Assembly: GCA_021846605.1 (NCBI GenBank)
Contig: JAJZWQ010000033.1
Span: 1 to 23,087, forward strand
Direction: 5' to 3'
From: Bacillota bacterium
Lineage (GTDB): Bacteria > Bacillota_E > RBS10-35 > JAJYVN01
Length of the DNA: 23,087 nucleotides
Within the stretch, counting starts at the first letter, position 1. Each line of letters starts with the position of its first letter. The position numbers and the translations under genes are program-made. Positions 16,680 through 23,087 of this stretch are shown here, in pieces. Below the pieces are notes generated by a model. That model was not told the DNA's origin. It was given only the letters and a program-made list of their open reading frames with translations, and made no database searches.

Positions 16680-17186
16680 TCAGTCTGCCGTCGAGGGCAG
16701 TCCCTCCCACAGGCGCGCGACCTCCAAGGCGGCCAGCGCCGCATCGGCGCCCTTGTTGCCCTCACTGCCGCCAGCGCGCGCCAGGGCCTGATCGAGATTG
16801 GTACAGGTCAGCACCCCGAAGGTAACGGCCACCCCGTGGCGCCCCCAGTGCACCGCGTCCTGGGCCAGGCGTGTCAGTCCGTCGGTCGCCGACTGGCACA
16901 CATACTGGTAGTGGTCCGTACCGCCGGCAATGACGGCCGCCAGGCAGACGACGGCATCCAGGCGGCCGGCCGCGGCCAGCTTCCGGGCGGTGGGCGCCAG
17001 TTCGAACGCGCCCGGGACCCAGACCACGTCCAGGTCTTCGGCGCGCACGCCGGTCTGGCGCAGGCACGCTATGGCGCCATCGGCCAAGCCGCGCGTCACC
17101 TGCGGGTTGAAGCGGGCGGTGACGACCGCCACCTTCAGGCCGGCCGCGTCCAACCCCGTCGGCGTCTCGGGACGTCCCAGGTTCAC
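16680..17186 (-). CDS. ribH: 6,7-dimethyl-8-ribityllumazine synthase
   Basis: Second-last step of riboflavin synthesis: condenses the ribitylamino-uracil with dihydroxybutanone phosphate. 168 residues from GTG 17186, chosen because AAGGA lies 10 bases upstream; GTG 17207 would add seven residues. Core motifs are ARFNPQVTRGL (aromatic contact), VPGAFELA (substrate loop), GGTDHYQYV with the catalytic His92, FGVLT, and RAGGSEGNKG with phosphate-binding Arg137. Two usual residues differ: the Arg of the common VIRG is Ala87, and the Lys after RAGT is replaced (GGSEG). Function is still likely. It follows the MFS exporter by about 46 bases on the minus strand; ribA is 5.5 kb away on the same strand. 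Confidence 0.92.
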   Translation of the reverse strand: MNLGRPETPTGLDAAGLKVAVVTARFNPQVTRGLADGAIACLRQTGVRAEDLDVVWVPGAFELAPTARKLAAAGRLDAVVCLAAVIAGGTDHYQYVCQSATDGLTRLAQDAVHWGRHGVAVTFGVLTCTNLDQALARAGGSEGNKGADAALAALEVARLWEGLPSTAD

Positions 17187-17232
17187 CCTGCCACCATCCT
17201 TGCCCACATACTTGGCACCGTGCGCGAAGCCG

Positions 17233-18573
17233 TCAGGGGCGTTGGGGCGCCGCAGCCTGCGATCCGGCCCGAGCCGCCGGTCGCACGTCGGGCACGCCGA
17301 AAAAGACGAGCGCGCCCACGGCCGACGCCGCCGCCACCAGCCAGAACATTGACCCGATCCCGTGGCCAGCGGCGATCAGGGTGAGGAAGATCGGACCAGA
17401 CGCCAGACCCACGGCTCGAAAAACAGCCACCAAAGACAGCGCCTCGCCGGCCTGCTCGTCGCGGTACAGCGCCAGCGCCAGACGGTTGAGCGGCGCCCCG
17501 ATGGTGAACGCCGTCGAAACCCCCAGGGAGAGCATCGCCAGGATAAAGATCAGCAGCGTCAGGTGGGGCATGGCCAGGAGGATGCCGCCCAGGACGGCGG
17601 CCGCCAGCCCCGCTTGCAGGACCGCCCGCGGTCCGATCCGGTCGACCAGGACACCGCCCGCACCGGCCAGCACCGCGCCCATGAACGCCGCGGGCATGAG
17701 GGCAACGCCGGAGAGCGCCACCGAGAGGCCCAGGCTCCGCTGGACCAGGGTCGGGACGAAGACCGACGCCGACAGGTCCAGGCCGATCACGACCGAGCCG
17801 GCGATCATGGCTAGACCGCCGTGGCTGGCCAGCGGACCGGTGTCCAGAAACGGGGGCCTGGCGGTCCGCTGCCGGATCCAGAAGAGCGCGCCGCAGGCAA
17901 CGATCGCCAGCAGGGCCGGGATCCGGGCGACGCCGGGCAACGAGCAGGCCAACAGGATCGCGACCAGCAGCGTGGCAAACCCGAGCCCGCCGAGCCAATC
18001 CGGCAAGGCGCCGCCGCGGCCCGCGTGCCGCGGCAGCACATGGACGCGCGCCAGGACTGCCAGCGCAATGGGGACGTTCAGCAGGAAGATGGCACGCCAG
18101 CCCACGTACTGCGCAAGCACCCCGCCGACATTGGGACCGATGATGCTCGCCAGGCCAAAGGTCGCACCGAAGATGCCCAGGGCCATGCCCCGACGTTCGG
18201 CCGGAAACTGCCCGATCCCCTCGGCCTGGGCGTTCGGGTAGACGGCGCCGGCCCCCAGGCCCTGAATGCTGCGCGCCACCAGGAACAGCCAGAAGGTGCC
18301 CGCAAACCCAGCGACCAGCGATGCCAGGCCAAAGGCGGCGACCCCGACCGTGAACGCGCGCTTCCGGCCGAAGCGGTCGCCGGCGGCGCCCGCCAGCACG
18401 GTGAATGCGGCGTAGCTGACGGTGTAGGCAGTGATGGCCCAGGCGTTCCACGCCAGGGATACGTGCAGGCCGTGCGCGATGAGGGGAAACGCCGGACCGA
18501 TGACGGTGGTGTCCAGGGCGCCAATGAAGACGCCCAACAGGTAGATGCCGAGTACCGACCAATTGGGACGCAA
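17233..18573 (-). CDS. MFS transporter, DHA2-like drug/metabolite exporter
   Basis: 446 residues from a TTG at 18573. This start is fixed by GGGAGG at 18587-18582 with an 8-base gap; ATGs upstream (18615, 18675) lack such a site. About 12 hydrophobic helices. The first helix has GALDTTVIGPAFPLI (motif D1 of the DHA families), the first cytoplasmic loop GAAGDRFGRKR (motif A), then RSIQGLGAGAVYPNAQAEGIGQF (motif B), and helix 5 has GLASIIGPNVGGVLAQYVGWRAIFLLNVPI (antiporter motif C). These are features of proton-coupled exporters. Substrate unknown. It is directly upstream of ribH and probably co-transcribed, so flavin-related export or uptake is possible but not shown. Confidence 0.9.
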   Translation of the reverse strand: MRPNWSVLGIYLLGVFIGALDTTVIGPAFPLIAHGLHVSLAWNAWAITAYTVSYAAFTVLAGAAGDRFGRKRAFTVGVAAFGLASLVAGFAGTFWLFLVARSIQGLGAGAVYPNAQAEGIGQFPAERRGMALGIFGATFGLASIIGPNVGGVLAQYVGWRAIFLLNVPIALAVLARVHVLPRHAGRGGALPDWLGGLGFATLLVAILLACSLPGVARIPALLAIVACGALFWIRQRTARPPFLDTGPLASHGGLAMIAGSVVIGLDLSASVFVPTLVQRSLGLSVALSGVALMPAAFMGAVLAGAGGVLVDRIGPRAVLQAGLAAAVLGGILLAMPHLTLLIFILAMLSLGVSTAFTIGAPLNRLALALYRDEQAGEALSLVAVFRAVGLASGPIFLTLIAAGHGIGSMFWLVAAASAVGALVFFGVPDVRPAARAGSQAAAPQRP

Positions 18574-18692
18574 GCGGTTCGCCTCCCGGACGCCGATGGG
18601 CGGGCCAACGGCCATGGTAGCAGAATGCGTGGGCAATCGCCCGCAGGATCGGCGTCGAGAGTGCACCGGCCGCATGGATGCGTTAAGCTCGC

Positions 18693-18706
18693 CGTTGGTG
18701 CCAACG
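18693..18706. promoter_or_regulatory. Palindrome in the divergent MFS-ctaB spacer
   Basis: CGTTGG-TG-CCAACG is a perfect 6+6 dyad in the 273-base spacer 18574-18846 between the divergent exporter and ctaB. It is a candidate operator for one or both genes. No clear -35/-10 pair was found beside it, and the rest of the spacer shows nothing definite. Confidence 0.3.
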
Positions 18707-18846
18707 TCGTGCATGCTCTGACGCGGGAGGCGGGACGCGCGCCACCGGGCGAGGATCCCGGGGTGCGGCCGCTTGGGAGAGGTCAGGGGAACGGGGGCGG
18801 ACTGCCGTTGTCCAGGACCGTGTCCGTCGCAAGCAATCCAGAGCTC

Positions 18847-19743
18847 ATGGAGCGGTCGGTCGCAGGCTCGCGCGGCGCGCTGGGGGTCGTTGCGGATCTA
18901 GTGGCCCTCACTAAGCCGCGGATCATCCTCCTGCTGCTGGTCACCACCTACTGTGCCATGGTCGTCGCTGACCACGGGCTCCCGGCCATCGGCCGGAGCG
19001 CCGTGACCCTTCTGGGCCTAGCCCTCTCGGCCGGCGGCGCCAACGCCGTCAATATGTGGTACGACCGGGACATCGACCGTGTCATGACCCGGACCCAGCG
19101 CCGGCCGATCCCCGGCGGCCGCCTCCAGCCGGAGGTGGCCCTGTGGTTCGGCGGCCTGTGCGCGGTCGCCTCCGTGGCGCTGCTCAGCGTCTGGGTCAAC
19201 TGGCCCAGCGCCCTTTTGGCCCTCGGCGGCTTTGTCTATTACGTCTTCATTTACACGATGTGGCTGAAGCGGCGCACGCCGCAGAACATTGTCATCGGCG
19301 GCGGTGCCGGCGCCTTCCCGCCCCTGGTGGGTTGGGCGGCGGCGACCGGAGGCGTCGGGATCGCGGCGGGGCTGATGTTCCTGATCGTTTTCCTCTGGAC
19401 ACCGCCGCACTTCTGGTCGCTCGCCCTGTACAAGGACCAGGACTACCGCCGCGCGGGGATCCCCATGATGCCGGCGGTACGGGGATGGCAGGTCACCAAG
19501 CGTCAGCAACTGCTGTATGCCGTGCTCCTGACCGGCGCCTCCCTGGGGCTCTACTGGACGCACACGGTTGGTCTGGTGTACCTGGTGGTCGCCGCGCTTT
19601 TGGGCATCACCTTCATCGCGCATACGGTCGTGTTGCTGCGCGAACCGGAGCCTGAGGTCGTCTGGGCCAAGCGCACCTTTCATTTTTCGCTGCTGTACCT
19701 GACGGGGCTCTTTGCCGCGATGGTGCTGTTCCTGCCCCGCTGA
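18847..19743 (+). CDS. ctaB: Protoheme IX farnesyltransferase (heme O synthase)
   Basis: Adds a farnesyl chain to heme B, giving heme O for aa3/bo3-type oxidases. UbiA-superfamily prenyltransferase of about 298 residues with eight to nine membrane helices. LVALTKPRIILLLL opens the protein. The first Asp-rich motif is NMWYDRDIDRVMTRTQRRPIPGGRL, then TPQNIVIGGGAGAFPPLVGW, LWTPPHFWSLALYKDQDYRRAGIPMMP (second Asp-rich motif), all typical of CtaB/COX10. The ATG at 18847 has only a weak ribosome binding site; in-frame GTG 18820 or TTG 18808 are alternatives. Its TGA sits in the loop of a hairpin, 27 bases before the DUF420 start. Confidence 0.94.
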   Translation: MERSVAGSRGALGVVADLVALTKPRIILLLLVTTYCAMVVADHGLPAIGRSAVTLLGLALSAGGANAVNMWYDRDIDRVMTRTQRRPIPGGRLQPEVALWFGGLCAVASVALLSVWVNWPSALLALGGFVYYVFIYTMWLKRRTPQNIVIGGGAGAFPPLVGWAAATGGVGIAAGLMFLIVFLWTPPHFWSLALYKDQDYRRAGIPMMPAVRGWQVTKRQQLLYAVLLTGASLGLYWTHTVGLVYLVVAALLGITFIAHTVVLLREPEPEVVWAKRTFHFSLLYLTGLFAAMVLFLPR

Positions 19744-19751
19744 AGCGGGGC
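19734..19751 (+). promoter_or_regulatory. Hairpin with ctaB stop codon in its loop
   Basis: GCCCCGC (19734-19740) and GCGGGGC (19745-19751) pair perfectly around TGAA; the TGA of the loop is the ctaB stop codon. The ribosome binding site of the DUF420 gene begins right after. It may link translation of the two genes. Confidence 0.4.
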
Positions 19752-19770
19752 GCGGGAGAGGCGGGTGGGT

Positions 19771-20235
19771 ATGTCCGGCTCGACGGCCATGGCGCTGTTC
19801 AGCGAAGCGTGCATGATCACCAGTGGTATTTCGGTCTCGGTGGGTTGGTGGCTCATCCGGCGGGGACGGGTCAACTCCCACCGCCGCGCGATGCTCCTGG
19901 GCACCTGGACCGGTGCCGCCTTCCTCACGCTCTACGTGGTCCACACCCTGGTGTTCGGCGATACGCAGTTTGGCGGGCCGCGTAGCTGGAACCTCCCCTA
20001 CCTCACGTTCCTCCAGATCCATTCCATCTTGGCGACCGTCGCCGGTATCCTGGGCGTCGTCACCTTGCGGCGCGCCCTCCGGCGGCGGTTCGCCAGCCAC
20101 AAGCGCGTGGCCCCCTGGACGGCGACGCTGTGGCTCATCGCCGCCGGATCGGGACTGGCCGTCTTCCTGCTGCTCTATGCGATCTTCCCGCCAGGCCCGA
20201 CCGCGAGCGTCTGGCACATCATGCTCTCTGGTTGA
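19771..20235 (+). CDS. DUF420 membrane protein (CtaM/YozB-like)
   Basis: 154 residues from ATG 19771, with GGGAGAGG about 9 bases upstream (a GTG at 19765 is the alternative). Four hydrophobic helices carry the DUF420 pattern: HRRAMLLGTWTGAAFLTLYVVHTLVFGDTQFGG, then LPYLTFLQIHSILATVAGILGVVTLRRALRRRFASHKR. The spaced His residues (HRRAM, VVHTL, QIHSI, SHKR) are characteristic. The Staphylococcus relative CtaM is needed for a working aa3 oxidase. The position between ctaB and ctaA supports a role in oxidase assembly or heme insertion rather than a general membrane role. Confidence 0.88.
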   Translation: MSGSTAMALFSEACMITSGISVSVGWWLIRRGRVNSHRRAMLLGTWTGAAFLTLYVVHTLVFGDTQFGGPRSWNLPYLTFLQIHSILATVAGILGVVTLRRALRRRFASHKRVAPWTATLWLIAAGSGLAVFLLLYAIFPPGPTASVWHIMLSG

Positions 20236-20361
20236 CCACGGGGCAGCGGGGCGTTGGGCAACCGCGGAGGTCCATTTGGCCCCACTTGTGGGGGACCGTG
20301 TGGCCCTCTAGGTGGCGCCCTTGGGCGGGCTAGGCTCGTGGACAGGTAGGGGGGAGTGCGG
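20236..20361 (+). other. 126-base spacer with two hairpins before ctaA
   Basis: CCCCAC/GTGGGG pair around TT at 20280-20293, flanked by an outer GGTCC (20269-20273) and GGACC (20293-20297). A second short hairpin, GCCC-TT-GGGC, follows near 20319-20328. No T run. They may mark partial termination after the DUF420 gene or a leader for ctaA; a separate ctaA promoter could not be placed. Confidence 0.3.
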
Positions 20362-21312
20362 GTGCACAGTCCGGACGGGGTGGCCGATGATCGCTGGCTG
20401 CGCCTGTTGGCCAACATCGCCACCGTGGGGCTCTACGTCGTGGTCGCGATGGGCGTGCTCGTGACCGACACCGGCTCCCAGCTCGGCTGCGGGCACGACT
20501 GGCCGCTCTGCCACGGGCGCTTCCTGCCGGGTCCGGCCCTCCAGACCTTGGTCGAATACAGCCATCGCTCGGTGGCCGCCTTTGTGGGCCTGCTCGTGGT
20601 GGCCGCCACCGTCTGGGCGTGGCGCCGGTACGGCGCGCACGCCGAGGTGCGGTGGCTTTCGCTGCTTGCGGTGGGATTTGTGATCATCGAGGGCTTGCTG
20701 GGCGCGGCCGCCGTGCTCTGGAACGAGTCGCCAGCGGTGTTGGCCCTGCACTTCGGTTTCTCCCTAACGTCCCTGGGCGCGATGCAGCTGTTGGCGGTGA
20801 CAGTGGCCGAGTTGGGGCGGGGAGAGCGATCGGCAAGCCTGGTGCGGCTGGACCCGGCCATCCTCTGGCTGTCCTGGGGTTCCCTCGCCTATATCTACGG
20901 CCTCATCTACCTTGGGGCCTATGTTGCCCATACGGGCTCCGGGCTGGGGTGCCTGGGCTGGCCACTGTGCAACGGGGCACTGATCCCTTCGCTCCACGGG
21001 GCGACCCTGATCATCTTCTGGCACCGGGTGGCCGCGATGCTGCTCCTGGTGCCCCTGATCTGGACCCGGGTGCGCGTGGGGCGCTGCCCCGATCGTCCCA
21101 AGCTCGTGCTCGGGGCCAACCTGACGCTGGCGGCCGCGCTCGTGCAGATCGCCAGCGGCGCCCTCCTGATCCTCACGCATCTCAACACGGTGGCCCTGGC
21201 CCTCCACGGAACATTCGTCAGCCTGCTGTTCGGTGCGATCGCCTATCTCTGCTACGAGACCCTCCCGCCCGGTGCCGCCGTGGCGCGGCGGCGGGCGGGA
21301 GGCGTCGCGTAG
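20362..21312 (+). CDS. ctaA: Heme A synthase (Bacillus type)
   Basis: Oxidises heme O to heme A for the aa3 oxidase. About 316 residues and eight membrane helices in two related halves. The start is GTG 20362, with GGGGGAG 5 bases upstream; GTG 20356 is too close to it. Each half has a Cys pair in the outer loop: TGSQLGCGHDWPLCHG and TGSGLGCLGWPLCNG. The heme-ligand histidines are in place: VEYSHRS (with the preceding Glu), ALHFGFSL, FWHRVAAM and ALHGTFV. These are features of Bacillus-type CtaA rather than the proteobacterial COX15 form. It lies in the ctaB-DUF420-ctaA run; the oxidase subunits are not in the window. Confidence 0.94.
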   Translation: MHSPDGVADDRWLRLLANIATVGLYVVVAMGVLVTDTGSQLGCGHDWPLCHGRFLPGPALQTLVEYSHRSVAAFVGLLVVAATVWAWRRYGAHAEVRWLSLLAVGFVIIEGLLGAAAVLWNESPAVLALHFGFSLTSLGAMQLLAVTVAELGRGERSASLVRLDPAILWLSWGSLAYIYGLIYLGAYVAHTGSGLGCLGWPLCNGALIPSLHGATLIIFWHRVAAMLLLVPLIWTRVRVGRCPDRPKLVLGANLTLAAALVQIASGALLILTHLNTVALALHGTFVSLLFGAIAYLCYETLPPGAAVARRRAGGVA

Positions 21313-21402
21313 AGGGCGCCGCCGGCCAGGGCAAATATCGTCGGCAGGGCGCTGGGGTAGGGGTTGGCCCGGTGCGGGCGCTCGGTGGAAGGGGTGCGGG
21401 CC

Positions 21403-22605
21403 GTGCCGGAAGGGGCGCCTCCGGCCGGCCGGGACCTCCGCTTGGTGGTTCTGCTCGGCGCCCTGTCCGCCTTCGCGCCGCTCTCGATCGACATGTATCT
21501 GCCCGCCCTGCCCAGCCTGTCCCGGGCCCTGGGTGGACCGGCGTGGGCGTTGCAGCTGACGCTGACGGCCTGCCTGGTGGGGCTGGCCGCAGGTCAGCTC
21601 ATCTCGGGGCCCCTCAGCGACCGGGCCGGTCGGCGCCTTCCGCTCCTGGCGGGTGTCGCCGTGTATGCCGCCGCGTCGGTCGCCTGCGCCGCGGCACCGT
21701 CCGTCCCCCTTCTGATCCTGCTGCGCCTGGTCCAGGGCGGCAGCGGGGCCGCCGGCATCGTCATCTCGCGGGCTGTGGTCCGGGACCTCTATGAGGGGCC
21801 ACAACTGGCACGCTTCCTGGCCCTGACCATGGTGGTCAACGGCGTGGCCCCCATCGCGGCGCCGCTTTTGGGCGGGCAGATCCTGCGTTTCGGTTCGTGG
21901 AGGATTGTTTTCCTCGTGCTGGCCGCCATCGGGGTGGCGCTGCTGGCCGCCACCGCCCTCTGGCTGCCCGAGACACACCCGACGGCTAGACGCGCGGGAG
22001 GCGGCGTGCGGGTGACCCTGGCGACATTCCGGCGGCTGGTGCGGGAGCGTGCGTTCGACGGCTATGGCCTGACCGTCGGGCTGGCGTACGCCGCAATGTT
22101 CGCCTATATCTCCGGGGCGCCGTTCGTGATCGAGGACCGCTACGCCCTGGCGCCCCAAGTCTTCAGCCTGATGTTCGCCATCAACGCCTTCGGCATCATG
22201 GTGGCTGGGCAACTCAGTGCCCGCCTGGTGCAGCGACGGGGCGCCACAGCGCTTTTGCGCGTGGGCCTGGCCAGTTCCCTGACCGGGGCGGCGCTGCTCT
22301 TGGCGGTGGGCCTGGCCGGTGGCGGGCTGGCTGGCATCCTGCCGGGCTTTTTCCTCGTGGTGTCCAGCATCGGCTGGATCAGCCCGAACGCGACCGCCCT
22401 CGCGCTTGGCGGACACGCGGCGGAGGCCGGCAGTGCCTCGGCGCTCCTGGGCCTGGCACAGTTTGTCATCGGGGGTGCGGTGGCGCCCCTGGCTGGCCTG
22501 GCCGGCCCGCGCGCGGAGATGCCGATGGTCGTGGCGATCGCAGCCGCCAGTGCGGCCGCAGCGACGAGCTATGCCGTGCTGGTCGGGCGCCGCGGTGCGC
22601 TCTGA
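21403..22605 (+). CDS. MFS exporter, Bcr/CflA family
   Basis: 400 residues from GTG 21403, supported by GGAAGGGG 8 bases upstream (GTG 21394 and TTG 21364 are less well placed). The length is normal for Bcr/CflA. The first helix has [19 protein letters not shown], the family hallmark; loop 2-3 has [14 protein letters not shown] (motif A); then [25 protein letters not shown], and [28 protein letters not shown] (motif C). About 12 helices. These proteins export drugs or small metabolites such as bicyclomycin or cysteine with proton antiport. It is 90 bases after ctaA and probably separate in function; hairpins follow its stop. Confidence 0.92.
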   Translation: MPEGAPPAGRDLRLVVLLGALSAFAPLSIDMYLPALPSLSRALGGPAWALQLTLTACLVGLAAGQLISGPLSDRAGRRLPLLAGVAVYAAASVACAAAPSVPLLILLRLVQGGSGAAGIVISRAVVRDLYEGPQLARFLALTMVVNGVAPIAAPLLGGQILRFGSWRIVFLVLAAIGVALLAATALWLPETHPTARRAGGGVRVTLATFRRLVRERAFDGYGLTVGLAYAAMFAYISGAPFVIEDRYALAPQVFSLMFAINAFGIMVAGQLSARLVQRRGATALLRVGLASSLTGAALLLAVGLAGGGLAGILPGFFLVVSSIGWISPNATALALGGHAAEAGSASALLGLAQFVIGGAVAPLAGLAGPRAEMPMVVAIAAASAAAATSYAVLVGRRGAL

Positions 22606-22615
22606 ACTCGTCGAC

Positions 22616-22652
22616 GGCGGACAGGCCCATGGCGGCCCTCGGGCCGTCCGCC
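22616..22652 (+). terminator. Hairpin after the Bcr/CflA exporter gene
   Basis: GGCGGAC plus GGCCC (22616-22622, 22624-22628) pairs with GGGCC plus GTCCGCC (22641-22652), a 12-bp stem with one bulged A, starting 11 bases after the stop. No T run follows. Confidence 0.5.
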
Positions 22653-22683
22653 CTCCGGATGTCTCCGCTCCGCACCTGGGCAT

Positions 22684-22739
22684 GCGGGCTGCGGCCCTGG
22701 GTCCCCCGGGGCCGCAGCCCGCGGTGGGGACCCAGGGCC
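22684..22739. terminator. Two interlocking 14-bp inverted repeats between convergent genes
   Basis: Stem A: 22684-22697 with 22709-22722. Stem B: 22694-22707 with 22726-22739. Both are perfect. The left arm of B covers the loop of A, and the right arm of A lies in the loop of B, so they can form as alternatives or, trimmed to 10 bp each, as a pseudoknot. The position between the convergent exporter and ribA genes (ribA would end at 22748) suggests two-way termination. No T run is seen on either strand. Confidence 0.5.
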
Positions 22740-22747
22740 GCGCAGTG

Positions 22748-23087
22748 TTAGGGCAGCAGGTGCCCCAGGCGCGTCTTCTTGGTGGCGAGGTAGCGAGCGT
22801 TCCGGCCGCGCCGGCACCACGATGGGCACGCGCTCGACGATCTCCAGGCCGAAGCCGTTCAGCGCATACTGCTTGTGCGGGTTGTTGGTCAAAAGCCGGA
22901 TTTTGCGGACGCCCAGGTCGGCCAGGATTTGCGCTCCCGTCCCGTAGTCGCGCGCGTCCGGCGGGAAGCCCAGCGCGAGGTTGGCCTCCACGGTGTCCAG
23001 GCCCTGCTCCTGCAGCGCGTACGCCTTGACCTTGTTGGCCAGCCCGATGCCGCGCCCCTCCTGCCGCAGGTAGCAGACCACGCCGCG
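22748..23087 (-). CDS. ribA: GTP cyclohydrolase II domain (ribA or ribBA), 5' part beyond window, frameshifted
   Basis: Partial; the start and the zinc-binding Cys region are off the right edge. GTP cyclohydrolase II opens GTP as the first step of riboflavin synthesis. Visible are [26 protein letters not shown] (catalytic Arg), [40 protein letters not shown] and [15 protein letters not shown]. The frame then shifts: bases read on in frame give a meaningless Arg/Pro-rich tail to 22569, while another frame gives [17 protein letters not shown] and a TAA at 22748-22750, which is the family C-terminus. The join is near 22802; PEN expected as CCG-GAx-AAC reads CCG-GAAC, so two bases appear lost. 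Whether this is a real mutation or a sequence error is open. RibA alone or a RibBA fusion cannot be told. Confidence 0.88.

Noticed and set aside
18574..18714. 47-residue N-terminal extension of the minus-strand MFS exporter
   Set aside because: The upstream ATGs lack ribosome binding sites, whereas the TTG at 18573 has GGGAGG at ideal distance and begins right before the first membrane helix.
17821..18846. Upstream extension of the ctaB frame
   Set aside because: It runs antisense to the MFS exporter and has no CtaB similarity before about 18880; it is an open frame due to high GC only.
20250..20300. T-box-like text (GGGCAACCGCGGAGG) followed by a hairpin before ctaA
   Set aside because: Only part of the T-box antiterminator sequence fits, there is no room for the specifier stem after the DUF420 stop, and ctaA is not an amino-acid gene.
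20764..22683. 639-codon minus-strand frame opposite ctaA and the Bcr/CflA exporter
   Set aside because: Gln/Gly/Arg/His-rich composition without domains, and both plus-strand genes have full family motifs.
1..23087. CRISPR arrays, tRNA or rRNA genes, transposases, phage genes
   Set aside because: No regularly spaced repeats, no tRNA T-arm sequences with clover-leaf context, and no such proteins were seen on either strand.

Overview
This 23,087-base window comes from a very GC-rich genome (about 70% G+C by eye). Genes are tightly packed, often with 4-base stop/start overlaps, GTG and TTG starts are frequent, and GGAGG-type ribosome binding sites are clear. The ctaB / DUF420 / ctaA heme A genes point to an aerobic organism. 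CtaA has both Cys-pair motifs of the Bacillus-type enzyme, and the metallophosphoesterase is of the membrane-anchored YkuE type. I lean towards a deep-branching, GC-rich Bacillota (Thermaerobacter, Symbiobacterium or Sulfobacillus-like), but the window has no rRNA or other decisive marker.

Layout. (1) 1-5803: surface polysaccharide module. On the minus strand a polyprenyl-phosphate sugar transferase is followed, with a 3-base stop/start overlap, by a GT4 glycosyltransferase that runs off the left edge. Divergent from them is an O-antigen ligase/polymerase-like membrane protein with a TPR-like tail, and convergent with that is a divergent DegT-type PLP enzyme. (2) 5892-7914: an alpha/beta hydrolase, a DUF503 protein and a membrane-anchored metallophosphoesterase in one run. 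(3) 8048-8497: a small winged-helix plus zinc-ribbon protein, ending in a strong hairpin. (4) 8600-14635: galE-galT-galK-ppc, four genes linked by three successive 4-base overlaps. This is a complete Leloir segment (except the mutarotase) joined to phosphoenolpyruvate carboxylase. (5) 14636-16639: a poorly structured gap, an unrecognised lipoprotein with lower GC and unusual composition, and a small unknown membrane protein on the opposite strand. (6) 16680-18573, minus: ribH (lumazine synthase) downstream of an MFS exporter whose start is a TTG fixed by its ribosome binding site. (7) 18847-22605, plus: ctaB, DUF420 (CtaM/YozB-like), ctaA and a Bcr/CflA-type MFS exporter. (8) 22748-23087, minus: the 3' end of ribA/ribBA, with a clear frameshift just before its C-terminus.

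How the parts relate. The polysaccharide genes fit lipid-linked assembly (priming, extension, polymerisation or ligation). GalE supplies UDP-galactose for such polymers, and GalT/GalK feed galactose in; coupling ppc to this operon suggests co-expression of galactose use with anaplerotic carbon entry. The ctaB/DUF420/ctaA genes would make and insert heme for an aa3-type oxidase encoded elsewhere. They lie between two riboflavin genes (ribA and ribH) on the other strand, which looks like a split riboflavin cluster.

No tRNA, rRNA, CRISPR array, transposase or phage gene was seen. The most unusual non-coding structures are a perfect 13-bp inverted repeat in the divergent polysaccharide spacer, two interlocking 14-bp inverted repeats in the convergent spacer before ribA, and hairpins overlapping the galE ribosome binding region and the ctaB stop codon. 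I did not find a clear new defence or mobile system.
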